The notes beneath the pieces are model-generated. The model did no database searches. It had not been told where the DNA came from and saw nothing but the letters and a program-made list of their open reading frames with translations. DNA of 64,000 nucleotides from Candidatus Coprenecus stercoravium. Lineage in GTDB: Bacteria > Bacteroidota > Bacteroidia > Bacteroidales > UBA932. Location of the stretch: the NCBI GenBank assembly GCA_019116865.1, contig DXAW01000028.1:1-64000 (forward strand), in the 5' to 3' direction. Made by a program: the position numbers and the translations under genes. This document shows positions 44,420-54,138 of the stretch, in pieces (positions within the stretch are counted from its first letter, which is position 1; each line of letters opens with the position of its first letter).

Positions 44420-46150
44420 ATGGCAATTGAAAAAAAATGGATAGTTAAAGAGCAGGGCAATCCAGCCACGGTCAGGGCGCTCTCAGCAGAGCTGGGAATA
44501 GATCAGGTGCTGGCCAACCTGCTGGTCCAACGCAATATAACCACAGCCGAACGAGCCAGGGAATTCTTTAAGCCCGACTTGTCCAAACTCCACGACCCTT
44601 TCCTCATGAAAGACATGGACAAGGCTGTCCAGCGTCTTATCGACGCCATCTCCTCCGAAGAAAAAGTACTCATATACGGTGATTACGATGTGGACGGAAC
44701 CACGGCTGTCGCCCTAATGTACACATTCATCCGCAACTTCAATCCCAATGTGGAGTACTACATACCGGACCGCTATGACGAAGGCTACGGAATCTCGTAC
44801 AAAGGCATCGACTGGGGACATGAGAACGGATATACCCTCATCATCGCCCTCGACTGCGGAATAAAGGCCGTGGAGAAAGTCGCATACGCCAAGAGTCTGG
44901 GCATAGACATCATCATCTGCGACCACCATCTTCCAGACGAGGAACTTCCCGCTGCGGCAGCGATTCTGGACCCCAAACGCAATGACTGCAACTACCCTTT
45001 CGATGACCTGTCAGGATGCGGGGTGGGATTCAAGCTGATACAGGCCTACGCCATACGCAAGTCGCTTCCTTTCGCATGGGTGGAGTCCTTTCTCGACCTG
45101 GTGGCGGTAAGCATAGCCGCCGACCTGGTGTCAATGACAGGCGAGAACCGCATACTTGCATACTACGGACTCGAAAGGCTCAACCACTCCCCGCGCAAGG
45201 GGCTGCAGTCGATTATCAAGCTCTCCGGACTTGAAAACCATAAAATCACCGTAGACGACATCGTATTCAAGATAGGTCCGCGCATCAATGCCGCAGGCAG
45301 GATGGAATCCGGACGCACGGCCGTTCATCTTCTGGTCTCCCGCAATGACGACGAGGCCCAGAGCATAGGAAAGATTATCGACCTGCACAACAAAGAGCGC
45401 AAGAGCGTGGACAAACAAATCACCAAGGCCGCGATAGAGTCGGTGATGAACGACCGGCACTTCATGGACCGCAAGTCCACAGTGGTATTCGACCCGAAAT
45501 GGAACAAGGGAGTCGTAGCCATCGTGGCCTCCCGTCTGGTGGAGGCGTTCTACCGCCCCACCATTGTGCTCACAGAGTCCAACGGACTGATTACCGGCTC
45601 AGCCAGAAGCATAGCCGGCTTCGACCTGTACGAGGCCATAAAAGAATGCTCCGAATATCTGGAGAACTACGGCGGACATATGTATGCGGCGGGACTGACA
45701 CTCAAAAAGGAGAACCTGCTGCCGTTCGAGGAGAAATTCGAGAAAGTGGTCGCCGAAAAAATCACAGAAGACATACTCACCCCTGTCGTTCAGATAGACA
45801 CATATCTGGACTTCAAGCAGATAACACCTAAATTCTTCCGTATACTCAAACAGTTCCAGCCGTTCGGTCCAGGAAACCAATCCCCTGTGTTCATCACCGA
45901 GAATGTCTACGACAACGGCAACGGACGCCTCGTCGGCTCCGGCAACGGACACATGAAACTGGAGCTTATCCAGGAAGACGAGCCGTACCGGTACATATCT
46001 GCCATTGCTTTCAACCGCTCAGAGCATTTCGAGCACCTGCACGCAGGCAATCCGGTAGACATCTGCTACTCAATAGCCGAGAACTACTACCGGGGCATTG
46101 CCAACATACAGCTGCGAGTCAAGGACATACATAAAAAAGAACTGTTTTAA
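44420..46150 (+). CDS. recJ: Single-strand-specific exonuclease RecJ
   Basis: 5'-3' single-strand DNA exonuclease for recombination and mismatch repair. 576 residues. DHH-type motifs: YGDYDVDGTTA (near 93-103), ALDCGIK, CDHHLPDE (near 171-178), DLVAVSIAADL; DHHA1 motif SARSIAGFDL and GGHMYAAGLTL (near 418-428); C-terminal OB-like domain. Normal length. ltaE follows after 12 bases. Confidence 0.96.
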   Translation: MAIEKKWIVKEQGNPATVRALSAELGIDQVLANLLVQRNITTAERAREFFKPDLSKLHDPFLMKDMDKAVQRLIDAISSEEKVLIYGDYDVDGTTAVALMYTFIRNFNPNVEYYIPDRYDEGYGISYKGIDWGHENGYTLIIALDCGIKAVEKVAYAKSLGIDIIICDHHLPDEELPAAAAILDPKRNDCNYPFDDLSGCGVGFKLIQAYAIRKSLPFAWVESFLDLVAVSIAADLVSMTGENRILAYYGLERLNHSPRKGLQSIIKLSGLENHKITVDDIVFKIGPRINAAGRMESGRTAVHLLVSRNDDEAQSIGKIIDLHNKERKSVDKQITKAAIESVMNDRHFMDRKSTVVFDPKWNKGVVAIVASRLVEAFYRPTIVLTESNGLITGSARSIAGFDLYEAIKECSEYLENYGGHMYAAGLTLKKENLLPFEEKFEKVVAEKITEDILTPVVQIDTYLDFKQITPKFFRILKQFQPFGPGNQSPVFITENVYDNGNGRLVGSGNGHMKLELIQEDEPYRYISAIAFNRSEHFEHLHAGNPVDICYSIAENYYRGIANIQLRVKDIHKKELF

Positions 46151-46162
46151 GACCTCACATAC

Positions 46163-47188
46163 ATGCTCAATTTCGAATGTGACTACATGAGAGGAGCCTG
46201 TCCTGAAGTGCTCGACAGACTCGTCAAGACCAATATGGACGAAACCCTGGGCTACGGAGACGACCCCTACTGCAAATCGGCGGCCGGACGCATCAGGGAG
46301 ATATGCGGCTGTCCTGATGCCAGGGTATATTTTCTCGTGGGAGGCACACAGGTCAATGCCACAGCCATATATGCCGTACTGAAGCATTGTCAGGGCGTGA
46401 TATCTCCTGTCACGGGACACATCAATCATCATGAAGCAGGAGCCGTGGAAGCCACCGGGCACAAGGTCATATCCCTGCCCGGGCGCGACGGCAAACTTGA
46501 TGCGACAGAAGTAAGAAACTATCTGAAGGCCTATTGGAATGACGAGAATTACGCCCACATAGTCGAGCCGGGCATGGTGTACATCACCCATCCTACCGAA
46601 CTGGGCACACTGTACAGCCTCAGAGAACTTCAGGATATGGCAGCGGTATGCCGGGAATACCACATCCCTCTATACCTTGACGGAGCCAGGCTGGCATACG
46701 CCATAGCGTCGGACAAGACGGACGTCACACTAAGGGACATCGCCTCGCTGTGCGACATTTTCTACATAGGAGGAACCAAATGCGGAGCCCTCTTCGGAGA
46801 GGCCCTGGTCATTCCGCGCCCGGAACTGACAGGCGATTTGTTCTCCATCATCAAACAAAGAGGCGCGATGCTGGCCAAGGGCCGCCTTCTGGGACTTCAG
46901 TTCGACACTCTGCTGGCTGACGGCCTGTATGAACGGAACGGCCTCAACGCCATCCGGACAGCCGGTCTGCTCGCCAAAGGACTTCAAGCCAAGGGCTACC
47001 GCTTCCTGATACCGCCGCAGACCAACCAGTTGTTCGTCATCATGGGCAATGCCGGGATCGAGCGGCTGCGCAAGAAAGTCTCATTCTCACTGTGGGAGCA
47101 TGTGGATGCAGACCACAGCGCCATACGTCTGGTGACAGACTGGGCTACCTCCGAGGCCGATGTCGAGGCGCTGCTGTCGCTTCTTTAA
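46163..47188 (+). CDS. ltaE: Low-specificity L-threonine aldolase
   Basis: PLP enzyme splitting threonine or allo-threonine into glycine and acetaldehyde. 341 residues of the beta-eliminating lyase family: GYGDDPYC near the start, HINHHEAGAVE, LDGARLAYA with the PLP aspartate, and the Schiff-base lysine K206 in GGTKCGALFGEA. Its stop codon directly abuts the stop codon of the converging MFS gene with no base between. Confidence 0.92.
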   Translation: MLNFECDYMRGACPEVLDRLVKTNMDETLGYGDDPYCKSAAGRIREICGCPDARVYFLVGGTQVNATAIYAVLKHCQGVISPVTGHINHHEAGAVEATGHKVISLPGRDGKLDATEVRNYLKAYWNDENYAHIVEPGMVYITHPTELGTLYSLRELQDMAAVCREYHIPLYLDGARLAYAIASDKTDVTLRDIASLCDIFYIGGTKCGALFGEALVIPRPELTGDLFSIIKQRGAMLAKGRLLGLQFDTLLADGLYERNGLNAIRTAGLLAKGLQAKGYRFLIPPQTNQLFVIMGNAGIERLRKKVSFSLWEHVDADHSAIRLVTDWATSEADVEALLSLL

Positions 47189-48562
47189 TCAACGCCCTCC
47201 CGCCTTCTCGTCCAGCCCCAGCTCAGGATGACGGTCAGACGAGCGGCTCAGCAGCACAGCCGTAACAATCGCACACACTGACATGCCGATAAAGAAATAC
47301 TCGGCAACTACCGGAGACGATGCCCTGTCCATAATATGTCCCACGACTATGGGCACAGTAAAGAGGCCGATATTCTGTACCCAGTAAACCAATGAGAATG
47401 CCGTACCCAGTTTATTCTCCGCAATGATTTTAGGCACCGATGGCCACATGGCCGCGGGAACCAGCGAATAGCCCAGACCGAGGACACCTATGGCAATGAA
47501 GCCGAAGACCGGCAAGCCAGGTGCAAAAGCCACTGTCAGATGCGATAGAAGTATCATACCGGAACCCAGTATCATTATCTTCGTGCCGCGTCCCACCTTG
47601 TCCACGACAGCTCCGAACAGCGGAGCGAAAACCAGGGTGAAGAACGGTATCATGGCCACCATCACCGAGGCCACATTACTGTCTATACCGAATCTGGGCA
47701 TCAGTATGGCCGTGGCGAACTTGCGGAACGACACCACGCAGCAGTAGAAAAATACGCAGAGCAGAGATATGAGCAGGAAATGACGGTTGGTAATCACCTT
47801 TATCACGTCCCTGAAACGAAAACGGTCCTCTTCCTGCACCCCTCCGGCCTGAGCCGCCGGCTCTCCCTTTCTGTCGGCGCCGTAGTCCATCAGCACGAAC
47901 AAGCCCCAAAGAAGCAGGGCGAAGAGCAATAACGTCAGTCCTACCACAGCAGGACGGGACGTCTCCGAGAACGGGATATAACCGTCCAGTTCCACAATAC
48001 GCGGTACAACTATAAGAGCCACGGCAGTGCCCAGACGGGCCAGAGCCAGCTGCAATCCCATGGCGAAAGCGATCTCCTTACCCTTGAACCACTTTGCGAT
48101 AGCCCTGTTGACAGTCACCCCCGCTATCTCGCTGCCCAGGCCGAACATGGCGCACCCGGCGTAGGCCAGCGACAGAGACGGTTTGGCGGACACCCCGGAA
48201 AGCAATGCGTACAAACGGCTGCCGGCAAATCCCTCCGATATGGCATAGGTAATCAGCGCGGCACCGCCTACCATCAAGCCGACGAATATCGAGCCTGTAA
48301 GCCTAACACCCCAGCGGTCAAGCAACATTCCGCAGATTATCAGTCCGCCGAATATGCACAGCAGCGAATAGGCACTGCGGTAAAAGCCGTAATCGGTCAT
48401 CGACCAGCCAAGGGCCACCATCGACGGATCCTCGAACTCCTGGTTGATAGTCGAGAATATGTCATCGAAAAAGTACGATGCGAACATCGGAAGGGCAAGA
48501 CACAAAAGGGCCACCCATCGGATGGCCCCTTTATCTCTAAGCGTCTTAAGCAGTCTGCTCAT
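47189..48562 (-). CDS. MFS transporter, copy 1 of a tandem pair
   Basis: 457 residues with about 12 membrane helices. MFS loop motifs include LDRWGVRLTGS after helix 2, and GAVVDKVGRGTKI in the second half. WPSVPKIIAENKLGTAFSLVYWVQNIGL is shared with the next gene and recalls MFSD1-like carriers. Substrate unknown. It starts nine bases after the copy 2 stop, and a hairpin lies in its first codons. Confidence 0.85.
   Translation of the reverse strand: MSRLLKTLRDKGAIRWVALLCLALPMFASYFFDDIFSTINQEFEDPSMVALGWSMTDYGFYRSAYSLLCIFGGLIICGMLLDRWGVRLTGSIFVGLMVGGAALITYAISEGFAGSRLYALLSGVSAKPSLSLAYAGCAMFGLGSEIAGVTVNRAIAKWFKGKEIAFAMGLQLALARLGTAVALIVVPRIVELDGYIPFSETSRPAVVGLTLLLFALLLWGLFVLMDYGADRKGEPAAQAGGVQEEDRFRFRDVIKVITNRHFLLISLLCVFFYCCVVSFRKFATAILMPRFGIDSNVASVMVAMIPFFTLVFAPLFGAVVDKVGRGTKIMILGSGMILLSHLTVAFAPGLPVFGFIAIGVLGLGYSLVPAAMWPSVPKIIAENKLGTAFSLVYWVQNIGLFTVPIVVGHIMDRASSPVVAEYFFIGMSVCAIVTAVLLSRSSDRHPELGLDEKAGGR
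48504..48533 (-). terminator. Possible terminator hairpin inside the start of MFS copy 1
   Basis: On the minus strand GGGGCCATCC-GAT-GGGTGGCCC followed by TTTT: nine or ten pairs with one bulge. It could reduce read-through from MFS copy 2 into copy 1, although it overlaps coding sequence. Confidence 0.4.
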
Positions 48563-48571
48563 AGCCGCAGA

Positions 48572-49948
48572 TTATTCTTCTTTCTTCACCACGTTCGGCA
48601 GCTCCAGACCGTATTTCTTCCTGCGGTCCTCGGCTTTGAGGAGGAAACTCAGGATAAATGCCAGAACACCGAAAGATGAGAATATTATCATAGGCGCAAG
48701 ATATCCTCCTGTCGACTGGAGCACCTTGCCTATCAGCAGAGGCACAAGGCAGAGACCGATGTTCTGCACCCAGAAGATAAGGCAGTATGCGCTGCCGAGT
48801 ATCTTCTCGTCGATAATCTTGGGCACCGAGGGCCACAGTGCGGCCGGCACGAGGGAGAAGCTGACACCGAGTACGGCAATCAGAGTAACTGCCAGCCACT
48901 TATGAGGATATACAGGCAGGATGAATGCAAATGAAAGATGGCATACTATCATGATGATGGCTCCAAGCATCAGCATCGTGGCGCCCTTGCCCTTGCGATC
49001 CAGGAAGATACCGAGCAGAGGCGTGAGGCACATGGCCAGAATGGGGAAGAAACTGAAGAGCTGGGAAGCCGTGGCATTGTCAACTCCGAGGGTCACCTCC
49101 AGATAGTTCGGTGCATATCTCTGGAAGGGGAATATGGCTGAATAATAAAGTACGCAGAGCAGGGCTACCAGCCAGAACATTTTGCTTGAGAATATCTTAC
49201 CGAGATCCCTGAGATGGAACTCGTCCTCAGGGGATTTCTCCTCAGTGGCCATGCCGGCCGCCACGAGCTGCCTGTCGAACTTGGTATCCATCACCGAGAA
49301 TACTATGTAGTTGATGAGTCCTATCAGAAGCAGCACCGTACAGAAACCGACGGGAGCCACCACAGAATGGTCGAACTTATTGGAGATGATAGGAGCCAGC
49401 CACATGACGGCGAACACACCGAGACGGGCGATAGCCATCTCAAGACCCATTGCCAGAGCCATTTCCTTGCCTTTAAACCACTTGGCAATGGACTTGGACA
49501 CTGTGGTACCGGCCATCTCGCAGCCGCAGCCGAAGACCATGAAACCGAGGGAAGCCATCTTGGCGCTGCCGGGCATTGCAGTCCACCAGCTGTCCAGCCA
49601 GGCGCACATGCCGGTGGTCTGGAACCATTCGCTTATACCTACGAACTTAATGCTTGCTCCGATTACCATAAGTGAGGCGGAGAGCACTCCGGTGAAACGG
49701 ATGCCCATCTTGTCCAGGATAATACCGGCCAGAATCAGGAAGCCGCACACATTGAGGATATACTCCGATGCCGCATAAGTTCCGAACGCTCCGCTGTCCC
49801 AGCCTCTGGCCGACTCCACCAGCGACTTCAGGGGAGACATCACGTCCACGAACATATATGCGAAAAACATCATCAGCGCGATGAGAATCAACGCGGCCCA
49901 ACGCGCCACTACGCTGTCGTTGAGCATCTTTGCTACTTTTTGTTGCAT
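48572..49948 (-). CDS. MFS transporter, copy 2 of a tandem pair
   Basis: 458 residues, about 12 membrane helices. LDKMGIRFTGV after helix 2, FLDRKGKGATMLMLG in the second half, and the WPSVPKIIDEKILGSAYCLIFWVQNIGL segment match copy 1 closely, so the pair arose by duplication. Both keep GxEIAG/GCEMAGTTV-SKSIAKWFKGKE near residue 170. The role may be peptide or amino-acid transport, by weak analogy to MFSD1. This gene is upstream in the pair. Confidence 0.85.
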   Translation of the reverse strand: MQQKVAKMLNDSVVARWAALILIALMMFFAYMFVDVMSPLKSLVESARGWDSGAFGTYAASEYILNVCGFLILAGIILDKMGIRFTGVLSASLMVIGASIKFVGISEWFQTTGMCAWLDSWWTAMPGSAKMASLGFMVFGCGCEMAGTTVSKSIAKWFKGKEMALAMGLEMAIARLGVFAVMWLAPIISNKFDHSVVAPVGFCTVLLLIGLINYIVFSVMDTKFDRQLVAAGMATEEKSPEDEFHLRDLGKIFSSKMFWLVALLCVLYYSAIFPFQRYAPNYLEVTLGVDNATASQLFSFFPILAMCLTPLLGIFLDRKGKGATMLMLGAIIMIVCHLSFAFILPVYPHKWLAVTLIAVLGVSFSLVPAALWPSVPKIIDEKILGSAYCLIFWVQNIGLCLVPLLIGKVLQSTGGYLAPMIIFSSFGVLAFILSFLLKAEDRRKKYGLELPNVVKKEE

Positions 49949-50020
49949 TTGATTTCAGGTATTAGGATTAATCAGGATTCAAAAGTACCGTTTTTTGGCT
50001 GAAATGGCAAAAAATAATGC

Positions 50021-50028
50021 TATCTTAG
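50021..50028 (+). promoter_or_regulatory. Candidate -7 box for ssb
   Basis: TATCTTAG, one base off TAnnTTTG, with a TTG (49995-49997) 23 bases before it. ssb starts 27 bases downstream. Confidence 0.35.
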
Positions 50029-50055
50029 CAGTCCGAATTTTAATTAATCCTTATT

Positions 50056-50547
50056 ATGTCATTGAACAAAGTCCTACTTATAGGAAATGCGGGAAGAGAT
50101 CCCGAGGTTAGACATCTGGAAAGCGGGGCGATGACCGCCACTTTTTCCCTGGCCACCACCGAGCGTTACAGGGACCGCAGCACCGGAGAACCGAGAGAGC
50201 AGACAGAGTGGCACAACATCGTATGCTGGAGAAATCTGGCTGAGATAGCGGAGAAATACGTCAGGAAAGGCACACAGCTTTTCATCGAGGGACGCATACG
50301 GACCCGCTCCTACAACGACAAGGACGGCAACACAAAATATGTCACCGAGATCGTGGCGGACAACTTCCAGCTTCTCGGACGCAAGTCGGACAACCCCGCC
50401 ACCCCGGTGCAGTCAGGAAGACCCGCCCAGGCTCCATCCTATCAGCAGAGCTATAACACGCCTCAGTATTCAGCTCCGGCACAGCCTGCCCAAACAGCTC
50501 CCGCCGATGTCCAGAACGATGAGATAGGAGACGACCTTCCGTTTTAA
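50056..50547 (+). CDS. ssb: Single-stranded DNA-binding protein
   Basis: 163 residues: OB fold (1-112) with MSLNKVLLIGNAGRDPEVR and the WHNIVCWRNLAEIAEKYVRKG segment, a Gln/Pro/Ala-rich linker, and the C-terminal DDLPF tail that docks partner proteins. purA starts 23 bases downstream. Confidence 0.96.
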   Translation: MSLNKVLLIGNAGRDPEVRHLESGAMTATFSLATTERYRDRSTGEPREQTEWHNIVCWRNLAEIAEKYVRKGTQLFIEGRIRTRSYNDKDGNTKYVTEIVADNFQLLGRKSDNPATPVQSGRPAQAPSYQQSYNTPQYSAPAQPAQTAPADVQNDEIGDDLPF

Positions 50548-50570
50548 TTTTTCCATACGCATTCGCAGAT

Positions 50571-51851
50571 ATGAAAAACAATAAAGCAAAAGTAGACGTA
50601 GTCCTCGGCCTCCAGTGGGGCGACGAGGGTAAAGGCAAGATTGTAGATGTTCTTGCCGACAGATACAATATCATAGCAAGATTCCAGGGCGGTCCCAACG
50701 CAGGTCACTCGATACAGTACGGAGACAAGAGCTTCGTGCTCCATTCGGTACCCTCCGGAATATTCAGGGAAGGGACAGACAACATCATAGGCAACGGAGT
50801 GGTTCTGGACCCCATTATTTTCCAGAAAGAATGCACGGACCTTGAGAAGACCGGAGTCCCTGTGAGGAACCGCATACGCATATCCAAGAAAGCCCATCTG
50901 ATCACTCCCACCCACAGGATTATAGACGCTGCGTCGGAAGCTGCCAAAGGCAAGTCCAAGATCGGCTCCACACTCAAGGGCATAGGACCGGCCTACATGG
51001 ACAAGACAGGCCGCAACGGCTTGAGAGTAGGCGACATCCTGGCTCCCGACTTCCAGACCAGATTTGACAATCTTAAAAAGAAGCACATCGCTTTTCTCAA
51101 ACAGTTTGACTACACCTACGATCCCGACATGGACGTGGAGAAATGGATGTCGGCCGTCGAATATCTGAAGACATTCGACCTGGTGGACGGAGAATACTAT
51201 ATCAACTCCAGACTTGACGCCGGAGCCAGCGTACTGGCCGAAGGTGCCCAGGGTTCTATGCTGGATGTGGATTTCGGCTCCTACCCTTTCGTAACTTCCT
51301 CCACCACCATCTGCTCCGGCGCATGCCTCGGCTTAGGCGTCGCCCCCGGTTCCATAGGCAGCGTATACGGCATCTTCAAGGCCTACTGCACCCGAGTCGG
51401 CAGCGGTCCATTCCCCACCGAGCTGTTTGACGCCACCGGCGAGGAGCTGCGCACCAAGGGGCATGAGTTCGGCGCCACCACCGGACGCTCCCGTCGTACG
51501 GGATGGCTGGACATGGTAGCTCTCAAGTACGCCGTGATGCTCAACGGTGTGACTGAGCTGATCATGATGAAAGCCGACGTCATGGACACATTCGACACGA
51601 TAAAAATAGCCACCGGCTACATCGTGGACGGACAGAGGCAGGACAGCGTACCCTATGACACTTATGCGGAGATAACCCCTGTATACAAGGAGTTCAAGGG
51701 ATGGAAAGCCGACCTTTCAAAGATAAGGGACGAGAAAGACCTGCCTGCTGAATTCAAAGAATACATATCATTTATAGAACAAGAGACCGGCGTTCCTGTT
51801 ACCGTCATCTCGCTCGGCCCGGACCGCGCAGAGACTATTTTCAGGAAATAA
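50571..51851 (+). CDS. purA: Adenylosuccinate synthetase
   Basis: Joins IMP and aspartate using GTP in AMP synthesis. 426 residues with the P-loop-like QWGDEGKGKIVD (15-26), catalytic D18 and a GGPNAGH motif (42-48 region), and the TTGRSRRTGWLD aspartate/IMP loop near 305. Normal length. dxs follows after four bases. Confidence 0.97.
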   Translation: MKNNKAKVDVVLGLQWGDEGKGKIVDVLADRYNIIARFQGGPNAGHSIQYGDKSFVLHSVPSGIFREGTDNIIGNGVVLDPIIFQKECTDLEKTGVPVRNRIRISKKAHLITPTHRIIDAASEAAKGKSKIGSTLKGIGPAYMDKTGRNGLRVGDILAPDFQTRFDNLKKKHIAFLKQFDYTYDPDMDVEKWMSAVEYLKTFDLVDGEYYINSRLDAGASVLAEGAQGSMLDVDFGSYPFVTSSTTICSGACLGLGVAPGSIGSVYGIFKAYCTRVGSGPFPTELFDATGEELRTKGHEFGATTGRSRRTGWLDMVALKYAVMLNGVTELIMMKADVMDTFDTIKIATGYIVDGQRQDSVPYDTYAEITPVYKEFKGWKADLSKIRDEKDLPAEFKEYISFIEQETGVPVTVISLGPDRAETIFRK

Positions 51852-51855
51852 ACGC

Positions 51856-53715
51856 ATGTCACTTCTAGAACAAGTCAACAGCCCCGAGGATATTCGGGGC
51901 TTCTCTGTCAAACAGCTGGAGACACTGTGCGGCGAGATACGCCGGTACATGATAGACTGCTGTGCCAAAAACCCGGGGCATCTGGGCGCAAGTCTCGGCG
52001 CAGTGGAGCTGGCCGTAGCCCTGCACTATGTCTACAACACCCCAGTGGACAAAATCGTCTGGGACGTAGGTCACCAGGCATACGCCCATAAAATAATCAC
52101 CGGACGCAGGGAGGCCTTCAAGACCAACCGTACATACAAAGGCATCAGCGGCTTTCCCAAGATGTCCGAAAGCATATTCGACACATTCGGCGTCGGACAT
52201 TCCTCGACATCCGTATCCGCCGCCCTGGGCATGGCCGTTGCGTCAAAACTATCCGGCATCGATGAGAAAATCGTAGCCGTAATCGGAGACGGCGCCCTGA
52301 CCGGAGGCATGGCCTTCGAGGGCCTTAACAACGCCGGCTCGATGAAGACAGACATTCTCGTCATTCTCAACGACAACCACATCTCCATAGACGAGGGCAT
52401 GGGAGCCATGCACAACTACCTGCTCAAAATCTCCACTTCCGAGACATACAACAGGATAAAGAACCACGTCTGGGACATCATCGGCTCAGCCCGCCTGCGC
52501 AGGGGAGTACAGAAATTCATGTTCAGCACGAAAATGGCGGTACTCAAGAGCGGATCGCTGTTCGAGTCCATGGGATTCCGCTATTTCGGAGCCATAGACG
52601 GCAACGACATAGGCCAGCTCACCACCACCCTTGCGTCTCTTAGGAACATCAAAGGGCCCAAGCTGCTGCACGTCATCACCAAGAAGGGCAAAGGATACAA
52701 ACCGGCCGAGGAGAATCAGACAGTGTGGCACGCACCGGGAACATTCGACCCGGTAACAGGAAAGCGCAGCATAAGTGCCGGAACAAGCGCCGCCAAATAC
52801 CAGGACGTTTTCGGCGAGACTCTTCTGGAACTGGCCAGGGCCGACAAGAAAATCGTGGCAGTGACTCCCGCCATGGCGTCCGGATGCGGCATGAACATCA
52901 TGATGAGAGAGATTCCGGAAAGGACTTTCGATGTCGGCATCGCCGAGCAGCACGCCGTAACATTCTCGGCCGGCATGGCCGCTTCCGGCCTGCTACCGTT
53001 CTGCAACATATACTCGTCATTCATGCAGCGCGCCTACGACAGCGTCATACACGACGTAGCCCTGCAGAACCTGAAAGTCGTTTTCTGTCTCGACAGAGCC
53101 GGACTGGTCGGAGAAGACGGAGCCACACACCACGGAGTATTCGACATGGCCGCATTCAGGCCGGTTCCCAATCTTATCATCGCCTCTCCCCTCAATGAAC
53201 TGGAGCTGCGCAACATTATGTATACAGCATCCCTCCCGGACATACACGCACCTATTATAATAAGGTATCCGCGCGGAACCGGCGAAGGCGTCGACTGGAG
53301 AGACAAGGAGTTCGTTCCCGTCCCGATAGGAAAAGGACAGCTTCTTCACAACGGCTCCGGTACGGCCGTGCTTACCATAGGTCCCGTCGGCAATATAGCC
53401 GCCGAAGCCGTACGTATTGCAGAAGAGCGCGGCTTCTCCGTCCTGCACTACGACATGAGGTTCCTCAAACCTGTAGACACGGATATTCTGAAAGACGTGT
53501 GTGCGAATGCTAACAGGATCATCACCGTAGAGGACGCCTCTGTAATAGGAGGGCTGCACGACGCCGTATGCTCCTACGTGGCAGAACACGCACCGGGACT
53601 GCCTGTCATCGGGCTCGGCGTGCCGGACAGATTCGTCGAACAGGGCACTGTAAAGCAGCTGAGACATGAGTGCGGCTTCGACACAGAAGATATTCTTAAC
53701 GCAATTATTGAATAA
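51856..53715 (+). CDS. dxs: 1-deoxy-D-xylulose-5-phosphate synthase
   Basis: First step of the non-mevalonate isoprenoid pathway; thiamine-diphosphate enzyme. 619 residues. HPGHLGAS-type N-terminus (NPGHLGASLGAVEL), the ThDP motif GDGALTGG...NDN (about 147-176), HHGVFDMA in the pyrimidine domain and a C-terminal transketolase domain with RYPRG. Normal length. It ends the ssb-purA-dxs unit. Confidence 0.97.
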   Translation: MSLLEQVNSPEDIRGFSVKQLETLCGEIRRYMIDCCAKNPGHLGASLGAVELAVALHYVYNTPVDKIVWDVGHQAYAHKIITGRREAFKTNRTYKGISGFPKMSESIFDTFGVGHSSTSVSAALGMAVASKLSGIDEKIVAVIGDGALTGGMAFEGLNNAGSMKTDILVILNDNHISIDEGMGAMHNYLLKISTSETYNRIKNHVWDIIGSARLRRGVQKFMFSTKMAVLKSGSLFESMGFRYFGAIDGNDIGQLTTTLASLRNIKGPKLLHVITKKGKGYKPAEENQTVWHAPGTFDPVTGKRSISAGTSAAKYQDVFGETLLELARADKKIVAVTPAMASGCGMNIMMREIPERTFDVGIAEQHAVTFSAGMAASGLLPFCNIYSSFMQRAYDSVIHDVALQNLKVVFCLDRAGLVGEDGATHHGVFDMAAFRPVPNLIIASPLNELELRNIMYTASLPDIHAPIIIRYPRGTGEGVDWRDKEFVPVPIGKGQLLHNGSGTAVLTIGPVGNIAAEAVRIAEERGFSVLHYDMRFLKPVDTDILKDVCANANRIITVEDASVIGGLHDAVCSYVAEHAPGLPVIGLGVPDRFVEQGTVKQLRHECGFDTEDILNAIIE

Positions 53716-53729
53716 TTTTCTAAATTCTT

Positions 53730-53759
53730 TTGTATTTTTTAAGAAAAGATATATCTTTG
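53730..53759 (+). promoter_or_regulatory. Promoter of the tRNA-tuf cluster
   Basis: A -33 TTG (53730-53732) and a -7 TATCTTTG (53752-53759) with 19 bases between, the full Bacteroidota consensus. It lies 20 bases before the first tRNA and probably drives the tRNA-tuf transcript. Confidence 0.75.
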
Positions 53760-53779
53760 CAGTCCCAAAAATAAGCGTT

Positions 53780-53853
53780 GCCGATATAGCTCAGTTGGCC
53801 AGAGCAGCTGATTTGTAATCAGCGGGTCGTGGGTTCGAATCCCTCTATCGGCT
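53780..53853 (+). tRNA. tRNA-Thr (anticodon UGU)
   Basis: 74 nt. Acceptor GCCGATA pairs with TATCGGC, discriminator T. Anticodon loop TTTGTAA with TGT. T-loop TTCGAAT. No CCA encoded. Confidence 0.95.
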
Positions 53854-53886
53854 CAAGTCCTTTGAAATAAGTATTTTACAAAATAC

Positions 53887-53969
53887 GGGGAGATACCAAA
53901 GTGGCCAACTGGGGCAGACTGTAAATCTGCTGGCGCACGCCTTCGGAGGTTCGAATCCTTCTCTCCCCA
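53887..53969 (+). tRNA. tRNA-Tyr (anticodon GUA)
   Basis: 83 nt, class II with a long variable arm. Acceptor GGGGAGA pairs with TCTCCCC, discriminator A. Anticodon GTA in CTGTAAA. Confidence 0.95.
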
Positions 53970-54018
53970 CACATATACGAAGAGGCATCCGCAGAAGATG
54001 CCCTGAATGAACGAGAGG

Positions 54019-54137
54019 TTTTTCGTTTTGAAGGGGGAGATTCAAGGAACGTGAGGAGAGAGCACCGGAGTTTACTTGTGTAAATGAGGATGCGAGCGAC
54101 AAGCGGTGACGCAGAAGATGCCCTTCAAAACGAAAAA
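54019..54137 (+). repeat. tRNA-adjacent hairpin element, copy A
   Basis: 119 nt between tRNA-Tyr and tRNA-Gly. Perfect 17-bp end arms (TTTTTCGTTTTGAAGGG at 54019-54035, complement at 54121-54137). The core from AGATTCAAGGA to GACGCAGAAGATG is shared with copies B and C. A small hairpin TTTAC-TTGT-GTAAA (54071-54084) sits in the middle. It ends one base before tRNA-Gly. No open frame in it looks real. A shorter GCAGAAGATGCCCT repeat at 53991-54004 may be a remnant of another copy. Confidence 0.8.
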
Positions 54138-54138
54138 G

